From: JBOHCT01 sp050699055
GTDB lineage: Bacteria; Actinomycetota; Actinomycetes; Streptosporangiales; JBOHCT01
Direction of reading: 5' to 3'
Assembly: GCA_050699055.1 (NCBI GenBank)
Contig: JBOHCT010000028.1
Location: forward strand, 1 to 28,356
Length of the DNA stretch: 28,356 nucleotides
Positions 23,000-28,356 of this stretch are shown here, piece after piece; the first letter of the stretch is position 1; each line of letters begins with the position of its first letter. The position numbers and the translations under genes were made by a program. The notes beneath the pieces are model-generated. The model had not been told where the DNA came from. It saw only the letters and a list, made by a program, of their open reading frames with translations, and ran no database searches.

Positions 23000-23959
23000 T
23001 CAGTCCAGGGTGAAGTAGTCGGCGCCGGAGTACCTGCCCGTGCGCATCCGGGTGCGCTGCATGAGTAGGTCGTTCAGCAGGCTCGACGCGCCGAGCCGGA
23101 AGCCGTCGGGGGTGAGCCAGTCCTCGCCCGCCGTCTCGCCGACGAGCACGAGGTACCGGATCGCGTCCTTGGCCGTACGGATGCCTCCCGCGGCCTTGAC
23201 ACCGACCTGCCGACCCTCCGCGTCGCGGAAGTCGCGGACGGCCTCCAGCATGACCAGCGTGACCGGGAGTGTCGCGGCCGGCTGCACCTTGCCTGTGGAG
23301 GTCTTGACGACGTCGGCCCCGGCCAGCATCGCGAGCCACGAGGCCCGTCTCACGTTGTCGTATGTCGCCAGCTCGCCCGTCTCGAGGATGGTCTTGAGAT
23401 GGGCGCGACCGCAGGCCTCCTTGACCGCCGCGATCTCCTCGAGGACCGGGAGGTACCGTCCGGCGAGGAACGACCCGCGGTCGATGACCATGTCGACCTC
23501 GTCGGCGCCGGCCGCCACGGCGTCACGGGCGTCGGCGAGCTTGACGTCGAGCGAGGCGCGTCCGCTCGGGAACGACGTCGCCACCGACGCGACCCTGACA
23601 GACGTTCCGTGGGGGAGAGCGGCTCGGGCGGCCGGTACGAGGTCGGGGTAGAGGCACACGGCGGCGACAGCGGGCGCGGAGGGGTCGGACGGATCGGGCC
23701 GCTGCGCCTTGGCGCACAGTGCTCGCACCTTGCCCGGCGTGTCCTGGCCCTCGAGCGTGGTGAGGTCGATCACCGTGATTGCGAGGTCGAGTGCGGCCTG
23801 CTTGGAAGTCTCCTTGATCGAGCGCGTGGCGAGCATCGCGGCCCGCGCCTCCGCCCCCACCTGGTCGACGCCGGGGAGGCCGTGCAGGAAGCGCCGCAGG
23901 GCTGCGTCGGAGCGGGCGACATCTGCGAAGGGGGCCGGGCGCGCGGCGGTGACACTCAC
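23000..23959 (-). CDS. deoC: Deoxyribose-phosphate aldolase
   Basis: DeoC cleaves 2-deoxyribose 5-phosphate to acetaldehyde and glyceraldehyde 3-phosphate. The 319-residue protein shows DEVDMVIDRGSF, DVVKTSTGK with the Schiff-base Lys219, and GVKAAGGIRT with the proton-relay Lys255, followed by the phosphate-binding FRLGASSLLND. The N-terminal part is longer than in the roughly 220-residue E. coli-size subgroup; about 320 residues is normal for the actinobacterial/eukaryotic-type group. GTG 23959 lies 4 nt after the mutase stop, so translation is probably coupled; the open frame further upstream is antisense-like mutase overlap. It is the last gene of the globin-marR-punA-mutase-deoC run. Confidence 0.93.
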   Translation of the reverse strand: MSVTAARPAPFADVARSDAALRRFLHGLPGVDQVGAEARAAMLATRSIKETSKQAALDLAITVIDLTTLEGQDTPGKVRALCAKAQRPDPSDPSAPAVAAVCLYPDLVPAARAALPHGTSVRVASVATSFPSGRASLDVKLADARDAVAAGADEVDMVIDRGSFLAGRYLPVLEEIAAVKEACGRAHLKTILETGELATYDNVRRASWLAMLAGADVVKTSTGKVQPAATLPVTLVMLEAVRDFRDAEGRQVGVKAAGGIRTAKDAIRYLVLVGETAGEDWLTPDGFRLGASSLLNDLLMQRTRMRTGRYSGADYFTLD

Positions 23960-23963
23960 GTCG

Positions 23964-25592
23964 TCACTGTAGGTCGGGCTGGAGGAGTGTGGCCAGGTCC
24001 GCACGGACGGCTTCGAGATCGCAGCGGGCCGCTGCCCGGACGGCGGGTACCTGCGTGGCGCCCGGCGGCCGGGTGACCTCGAGGTAGCACTTGAGCTTCG
24101 GCTCGGTACCGCTCGGGCGCACGACCACCCGTACACCGTCGGCCAGCCACAGACGCACGCCGTCGGTGGGCGGCAGTCCCGCGACGCCCGCGGCGAGGTC
24201 GTCGACACCCGCCACGGCACGCCCTCCGACCGCTGGGGGCGGGTGCGCCCGCAGCCGATCGATCGCCGCGTCGCCTAGCCGTAGGGCCAGCTGGTCGGTC
24301 AGGTGAACGCCGTACTCGCGGTGGATGTCGTCGAGGAGGTCGAGCGGCGTGCGTCCCTCGGCCTTGGCCGCCGCCGTCAGTTCGGCGACGCGGAGCAGCG
24401 CGGTGACACCGTCCTTGTCGGCGACGGCGTCGGGATCGACGCAGTAGCCGAGCGCCTCCTCGTAGGCGTAGCGCAGGCCGGGCACGCGGGCGAGCCACTT
24501 GAAGCCGGTGAGCGTCTCGGCGTACGGCACTTCCGCGCCGCGCGCCATCGAGCCGAGGAGGGAGGAGGAGACGATCGTCGTCGCGTATGTCCCGCGCGGC
24601 GACGGATCTGTCCGCAGCAGGTGGGCCCCGAGGAGCGCGCCCACCTCGTCGCCGCGTAGCATCCGCCAACCCGCCGCGGTGGGGACCCCGACCGCGCACC
24701 TGTCGGCGTCCGGATCGTTCGCGAGGACGATGTCGGCGTCGCGTTCGGCCGCGGCCCGGAGCGCGAGGTCCATCGCCCCTGGCTCCTCGGGGTTCGGGAA
24801 GGGGACGGTGGGAAAGTCCGGGTCCGGCTCGGCCTGGGCGGGCACGACGTACGGGCCCGGGAATCCGGCCCGCGCGAGCGCCGCCGTGACGATCTCGCGG
24901 CCGACCCCGTGCAGTGGGGTGTACACGATGCGGAGGTCGCGTGGGCCCGGCGGGACGAGCGCGGCGGCGCGCGCCAGATACGCGTCAACGACCTCTTCGC
25001 CGAGAGTGGTCCAGTCGTCCCGGCAGGGCAGGTCGCTCACCCGGTCGACGGTTTCGATGCGTTCAGCGATCTGGATATCGACGGGTGGTGCGATCTGCGC
25101 GCCGTCACCGATATAGACCTTGTAACCGTTGTCTCCGGGGGGGTTGTGCGAAGCCGTTATCGTCACGCCGGCGTCGGCGCCCAGGTGCCTGACGGCGAAG
25201 GCCAGGACCGGCGTGGGGAGCGGACGGGGCAGGGCGCGTACGTCGAGTCCCGCGCCGCGCAGCACCGTCGCCGCGTCGCGGGCGAACCGCCGCGACCCGT
25301 GGCGGGCGTCGCGGCCGATCACGACCGTACGCGCGCCGTGTGCGGAGAGGTACGACGCGAGCCCCGCGCTCGTCCGCATGACGACGACACGGTTCATGCG
25401 GGCCGGGCCCACGCCGAGCGGCCCTCGGATGCCGGCCGTACCGAATGTCAGCGCGCTCGCGAAGCGCCCGGCGATCGCGTCGGCGTCTCGGGCGTCGAGC
25501 AGGGCGCTCAGCTCGGCGCGGGTCGCGGGATCGGGGTCGTCGGCCAGCCATGCCCGCGCGCGGGCGAGCATGTCGTCGGCTGGCCGGCTCAC
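23964..25592 (-). CDS. Phosphohexomutase-family protein (phosphomannomutase/phosphoglucomutase; probable phosphopentomutase role)
   Basis: A 542-residue alpha-D-phosphohexomutase. The phospho-serine loop is TASHNP (Ser148), the Mg-binding loop DPDADR at 293-298, the sugar-specificity loop EEALGY at 378-383, and the phosphate-binding loop RPSGTEPK at 492-499. The family interconverts sugar 1- and 6- (or 5-) phosphates. Placed between punA and deoC, it most plausibly acts as a phosphopentomutase linking (deoxy)ribose 1-phosphate to the 5-phosphate, the step done by the unrelated DeoB in E. coli; no deoB-like gene is in the window. GTG 25592 overlaps the punA stop (GTGA), with GGAGG 5 nt upstream. 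Confidence 0.92.
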   Translation of the reverse strand: MSRPADDMLARARAWLADDPDPATRAELSALLDARDADAIAGRFASALTFGTAGIRGPLGVGPARMNRVVVMRTSAGLASYLSAHGARTVVIGRDARHGSRRFARDAATVLRGAGLDVRALPRPLPTPVLAFAVRHLGADAGVTITASHNPPGDNGYKVYIGDGAQIAPPVDIQIAERIETVDRVSDLPCRDDWTTLGEEVVDAYLARAAALVPPGPRDLRIVYTPLHGVGREIVTAALARAGFPGPYVVPAQAEPDPDFPTVPFPNPEEPGAMDLALRAAAERDADIVLANDPDADRCAVGVPTAAGWRMLRGDEVGALLGAHLLRTDPSPRGTYATTIVSSSLLGSMARGAEVPYAETLTGFKWLARVPGLRYAYEEALGYCVDPDAVADKDGVTALLRVAELTAAAKAEGRTPLDLLDDIHREYGVHLTDQLALRLGDAAIDRLRAHPPPAVGGRAVAGVDDLAAGVAGLPPTDGVRLWLADGVRVVVRPSGTEPKLKCYLEVTRPPGATQVPAVRAAARCDLEAVRADLATLLQPDLQ

Positions 25593-26422
25593 CCGAGCCT
25601 CCCCACCACCTCGGCGAGCAGTCGCCCGACCCGCTCCGCCGACGTGCGACCGGCGGACAGCACTTCCTCGTGGTCGAGCGGCGCCTCGGTGAGGCCGGCC
25701 GCGAGGTTCGTGACGAGCGAGACGCCGAGCAGCTCCATGCCCGCCTCCCGGGCCGCGATGGCCTCCAGCGCCGTCGACATGCCGACGAGGTCGGCCCCGA
25801 GTGTGCGCAGCATGCGGATCTCGGCGGGCGTCTCGAAGTGCGGCCCGGGAACCTGGGCGTACACACCCTCGGCCAGCGACGGGTCGACCTGCCGGCACAG
25901 CGCCCGTAGCCCGCGGGAGTACATGTCGGTGAGGTCGACGAACCGGGCGCCGGTGAGTGGCGACGCCGCCGTCAGGTTGAGGTGGTCGGCTATCAGGACC
26001 GGTGTGCCGGGCCGCCATTCCTCGCGGACGCTCCCCGCGCCGTTGGTGAGCACGACGGCCCGGCAGCCGGCCGCCGCCGCGACGCGGACCGCGTGGGCCA
26101 CGGCATCGACGTCGCGACGTTCGTACAGGTGCGTACGGCCGAGGAAGATCAGCGTCCGCCTGCCGCCGACGGTGACGGCGCGGACCCGACCGGCGTGGCC
26201 CTCGACCGCCGGCGGCGGGAAGCCGGCCAACTCGGTCGCCGGCGCCTCCCAGTCGGGCGACCCGAGGGCGTCGGCGGCCGGACCCCAGCCGGAGCCGAGC
26301 ACGATCGCGACGTCGAATCGTGGGCGGCCGCTCAGCTCGCGCAGCTTGGCGGCGGCCTTGTCGGCGGTGGCGTACGGGTCGTCGAGCACGTCCATGACCG
26401 TATCCGCCGGCACTCGTGTCAC
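25589..26422 (-). CDS. punA: Purine-nucleoside phosphorylase
   Basis: A class I (trimeric) purine-nucleoside phosphorylase of about 270-277 residues, which splits inosine, guanosine and deoxy forms into base and (deoxy)ribose 1-phosphate. Visible motifs: VLGSGWG (41-47, phosphate loop), EGHAGRV, GRTHLYE, LTNGAGS, GPHFETPAEIR, VGMSTALEAIAAREAGM and the base-specificity strand SLVTNLAAG (Asn). GTG 26422 overlaps the stop of the MarR gene (GTGA), mirroring the junction with the mutase. ATG 26395, 27 nt downstream, also fits homologues (MDVLDDPYATADKAAAKL) and cannot be excluded; neither has a strong ribosome site. Sugar phosphate released here flows to the mutase and DeoC. Confidence 0.93.
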   Translation of the reverse strand: MTRVPADTVMDVLDDPYATADKAAAKLRELSGRPRFDVAIVLGSGWGPAADALGSPDWEAPATELAGFPPPAVEGHAGRVRAVTVGGRRTLIFLGRTHLYERRDVDAVAHAVRVAAAAGCRAVVLTNGAGSVREEWRPGTPVLIADHLNLTAASPLTGARFVDLTDMYSRGLRALCRQVDPSLAEGVYAQVPGPHFETPAEIRMLRTLGADLVGMSTALEAIAAREAGMELLGVSLVTNLAAGLTEAPLDHEEVLSAGRTSAERVGRLLAEVVGRLG

Positions 26423-27069
26423 GCCGGGGCGTCCGTCAAGGGTTGGTGGTCGGGGCAGTCGACGCGGAGGTCGGCGGGCGCCAGTGGCAGGTCGAGCAGC
26501 GCGCAGTGGTGCGGCGCGGGCGCCCCCGCGTGCCGCTCGGGACGGAAGAACCTGCATGTGACGCACATTCGCGCGACCGTCACGACGCCGTCGCGCTGGA
26601 GCCTGGCGATGAGACCGAGGAGCAGCTCGAGGAGATCTTCCTTTTCCGCTCGCGGATGGGCAGCCAGTGCCGCTACGGCCCGCTCGTCCCAGCCGCGCAG
26701 CTCTCCCGCGACGGCCCGTCCAAGGGACGTGGGTGCGAGGGTGGCACGGCGCCGGTCGTACCCGCAGGTGGTGCGCTCGATCAGGCCCTTGCGGCGCAGG
26801 GCCGCGAGCGCGTCGCTCGCGGTCGGCTGGGTGATGTCGAGGAGCCGGGCGAGGACACCGACCTCGCGCGCGGAGAGCGGCTCGCGCGCGATACGCAGCA
26901 GCAGCTGCGCCTGCAGCGGTGACATGCCGTGCCCGCGCGCCGCGTCATGGAGCAACACGCGCATGCCCTGGCCGACACGCTCCAGCGCGTCGGCCAGGGT
27001 GCGGTCGAGCGCGGTGTCGGGCGGCGACTCGCCCGCCTCGCCTACGCCCTCGCGGTCAGCTGCTGGCAC
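26419..27069 (-). CDS. MarR-family regulator with C-terminal Cys/His cluster
   Basis: The 216-residue protein has a MarR winged helix-turn-helix at about 50-125 (MSPLQAQLLLRIA, LLDITQPTASDALAALRRKGLI, and a basic wing CGYDRRRATLAPTS). An added tail at 168-208 holds MCVTCRFF, HH-C and DC-DH, with Cys169, Cys172, His180, His187/188, Cys189, Cys205 and His208. That spacing suits a zinc or iron-sulfur site, so the protein may sense redox state or metal and adjust DNA binding. GTG 27069 is used; downstream GTGs are possible since the first 20 residues are not conserved-looking. It lies 24 bp after the protoglobin gene and overlaps punA, so it may regulate the operon in which it sits. Confidence 0.85.
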   Translation of the reverse strand: MPAADREGVGEAGESPPDTALDRTLADALERVGQGMRVLLHDAARGHGMSPLQAQLLLRIAREPLSAREVGVLARLLDITQPTASDALAALRRKGLIERTTCGYDRRRATLAPTSLGRAVAGELRGWDERAVAALAAHPRAEKEDLLELLLGLIARLQRDGVVTVARMCVTCRFFRPERHAGAPAPHHCALLDLPLAPADLRVDCPDHQPLTDAPA

Positions 27070-27093
27070 TCGGTCACCGTATCGTTCGGGTGC

Positions 27094-27678
27094 TCACCAT
27101 ATGGCCGGCGCGTACGGCTGGCTCCAGAGCGCCACCTGGAGGGTGACGGCCTTGGTCCAGGCCTGGTGCATGCGTTCCACGTCCTGCTCGCTATGGCCTT
27201 TCTTGGCGAGGAACGAGCGGACGGTCTGGCTGATTGGATAAATGAACGCGACGAGGTAGCGCAGTGAGACGTGGTCGACCGTTTCGACGTCGTCTGTCTC
27301 GTTCTTCCTGGCGGGCGTGTGGCGCAGCGCGACCTCGTGCTGGTAGTCGAGCCATGCCTGGTCGTACGGGCGCCGGCAGGTATCGAGAATCCATTGGGCG
27401 AAGCGGGGGCGGACCCGCTGCAGGTAGCGGTCGTCGGGCTGGCCGCCCTCGGGTGCGAAGTACGCGGCGAGGTGGGGGTTGGAACCGACGAAGCCGTACC
27501 AGAGGTCGAGGATGTCATCGGTCTGGTCGGCGAGGACATCGCCCGCCATCCGTAGCGCGTCGTCGTCCTCCTCGCTCCACATCACCGTCGTCTTCAGCAG
27601 CTCCAGGTCCTCGAGGGACACGGGTGAGCGGGCCAGGCTCGCGTCGCCGTAGGCGTAGCCGGGAATGTCTGTCGTCAT
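27094..27678 (-). CDS. Protoglobin-domain haem protein
   Basis: A 194-residue single-domain globin of the protoglobin/globin-coupled-sensor type, with no transmitter domain. Recognisable are DILDLWYGFVGSNPHLAAYF (55-74), RYLQRVRPRFAQWI (84-97), YQHEVALRH with the predicted proximal haem ligand His120, the KNETDD turn and RYLVAFIYPISQTVR (distal and G/H helix region). Such proteins bind O2, CO or NO; physiological roles are mostly unknown. ATG 27678 has AAGGAG 8 nt upstream. A good promoter and a 13-bp palindrome precede it. It heads the operon containing marR, punA, the mutase and deoC, which suggests, but does not prove, gas- or redox-linked control or protection of that pathway. Confidence 0.88.
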   Translation of the reverse strand: MTTDIPGYAYGDASLARSPVSLEDLELLKTTVMWSEEDDDALRMAGDVLADQTDDILDLWYGFVGSNPHLAAYFAPEGGQPDDRYLQRVRPRFAQWILDTCRRPYDQAWLDYQHEVALRHTPARKNETDDVETVDHVSLRYLVAFIYPISQTVRSFLAKKGHSEQDVERMHQAWTKAVTLQVALWSQPYAPAIW

Positions 27679-27699
27679 CGCGCGCTCCTTGTCATCTCG

Positions 27700-27712
27700 A
27701 TAGGACTCCTAT
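27700..27712. promoter_or_regulatory. 13-bp palindromic operator candidate ATAGGACTCCTAT
   Basis: ATAGGA-C-TCCTAT is a perfect 6-1-6 palindrome in the 99-bp spacer between the protoglobin operon and the divergent EndoV-like gene, 21 bp upstream of the globin start. It covers the transcription start expected from the promoter at 27718-27746, the classical position for a repressor. The cognate regulator is not identifiable; the MarR protein encoded in the operon is one candidate. Confidence 0.6.
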
Positions 27713-27717
27713 GTGGT

Positions 27718-27746
27718 AGCGAAACGATGACGGGACGGCGTGTCAA
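27718..27746 (-). promoter_or_regulatory. Candidate sigma-70-type promoter for the protoglobin operon
   Basis: On the minus strand a consensus -35 TTGACA (27746-27741) is followed after exactly 17 bp by TTCGCT (27723-27718), a weak but acceptable -10. Transcription would start near 27711, at the edge of the palindrome, leaving a leader of about 33 nt before the globin ATG. Confidence 0.5.
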
Positions 27747-27777
27747 TAGGCTCTCGGGTGACGGGGAGGTGGAGGGC

Positions 27778-28356
27778 ATGGGATCCTGGCCGACACACTC
27801 CGAGGAGTTGGCCGCTCTCCAACGCTCACTCGCGGCGGACCAGCCGCCCGGGTGGGGCCCGGGGCCCCCGGGTCCGTTGCTCGTCGGCGCGTGCTTCGTC
27901 TGCTTCCCGCGTGGCCACGAGGGTGTGGGGACCGCGGGGGACCCGGCGTGGGCGAGTGCCGTACTCCTGCGTGGCAGACACCGCGGGGGGTCTCGCGTCG
28001 TGACCGGATCCGCGGGCGGGCCGTACGTGCCTGGATTGCTGGCCATGCGGGAGGGTCCGCTGCTCGAGGCCGCGGTGCGCGGGCTCTCTCGGTTCCCTGA
28101 TGTCCTGCTCGTCAACGCGACCGGGCGCGACCATCCACGGCGAGCCGGCCTCGCCACGCATCTCGGTGCCGTCCTCGGGCTGCCGAGCGTGGGCGTGACG
28201 CATCGGCCGCTGCTCGCCGCGGGTGAGTGGCCGGAGGACCAAGGGGGCGCGGCGAGCCCGCTCAGGCTCGAGGGCGAGCTCGTCGGGTACTGGCTGCGTA
28301 CGCGCCAGGGGCGCCGACCGCTCGCAGTGCACGCGGGGTGGCGTACGAGCCCGGAC
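27778..28356 (+). CDS. Endonuclease V-like protein with altered active site (3' end beyond window)
   Basis: The frame from ATG 27778 (GGGGAGG 8 nt upstream) is open for 193 codons to the window end, so the C-terminus is missing. It follows endonuclease V (Nfi) closely: GGPYVPGLLAMREGPLLEA (80-98), the DGHG-HPRR block as NATGRDHPRR (113-122), LPSVGVT and HAGWRTS (185-191). EndoV cuts DNA or RNA next to inosine using Asp, Glu, Asp and His. Here Glu92 is kept, but the first Asp is Cys39 (VGACF for AGxDV), the second is Asn113, and the His is Trp188. Catalysis by the known mechanism is therefore doubtful; it may bind deaminated nucleic acid without cutting. It is divergent from the nucleoside/globin operon. 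Confidence 0.8.
   Translation, partial: MGSWPTHSEELAALQRSLAADQPPGWGPGPPGPLLVGACFVCFPRGHEGVGTAGDPAWASAVLLRGRHRGGSRVVTGSAGGPYVPGLLAMREGPLLEAAVRGLSRFPDVLLVNATGRDHPRRAGLATHLGAVLGLPSVGVTHRPLLAAGEWPEDQGGAASPLRLEGELVGYWLRTRQGRRPLAVHAGWRTSPD

Noticed and set aside
24909..26561. A 550-codon plus-strand frame
   Set aside because: Antisense to the mutase and punA genes, which are unambiguous.

Overview
This window is high-GC DNA with GTG-rich starts, frequent 4-nt ATGA/GTGA gene overlaps, a DUF222/HNH (13E12-type) protein, short-family actinobacterial enzymes and a lipoprotein-dependent nucleoside ABC importer. It is most likely the chromosome of an actinobacterium (Streptomyces/Streptosporangiales-like). 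The sequence alone does not allow a genus to be named.

Layout, left to right. (1) 21-2901, plus strand: a three-gene set (saccharopine-dehydrogenase-like oxidoreductase, acetamidase/formamidase-family amidase, SDR) of unknown pathway. (2) 2902-8355, accessory region: a CmoM-like methyltransferase; a decayed integrated element lying between an intact tRNA-Arg(UCU) gene and a duplicate of its 3' half, carrying an alpha/beta hydrolase and scraps of a tyrosine-recombinase C-terminus; a DUF222-HNH protein; and a broken epoxide-hydrolase-like gene. (3) 8356-10195: psuG-psuK, pseudouridine breakdown. (4) 9281-16746, minus strand: a BMP-type lipoprotein, a cytochrome P450, a double ABC ATPase and two permeases, i.e. 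a BmpA/NupABC-type nucleoside importer with a P450 placed inside the operon. The last permease has no stop codon near its normal end and reads on antisense through psuK. (5) 17060-18746, plus: cdd and deoA, divergent from the importer across a 313-bp spacer with two direct repeats. (6) 18755-21190, minus: a full-length aldehyde dehydrogenase followed by a 291-residue relative that lacks the catalytic half. (7) 21464-22932: azlD plus truncated pieces of azlC, a CGNR zinc-finger gene and an alpha/beta hydrolase gene, ending in a four-copy 19-bp tandem repeat. (8) 23000-27678, minus: protoglobin, MarR-like regulator with a Cys/His-rich tail, purine nucleoside phosphorylase, phosphohexomutase-family protein and deoC, closely packed as one operon. 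(9) 27778-end, plus, divergent: an endonuclease V homologue in which three of the four catalytic positions are changed.

Most of 8.3-27.7 kb can be read as one nucleoside scavenging district. The importer brings nucleosides in, Cdd deaminates cytidine/deoxycytidine, DeoA and PunA phosphorolyse pyrimidine and purine nucleosides, the mutase probably interconverts (deoxy)ribose-1-P and -5-P, DeoC cleaves deoxyribose-5-P to acetaldehyde and glyceraldehyde-3-P, and the aldehyde dehydrogenase removes acetaldehyde. PsuG/PsuK do the equivalent job for pseudouridine. The less expected parts are a haem gas-binding protein and a probable metal/redox-sensing MarR protein at the head of the purine/deoxyribose operon, a P450 inside the importer operon, a catalytically dead half-aldehyde dehydrogenase and an active-site-altered EndoV.
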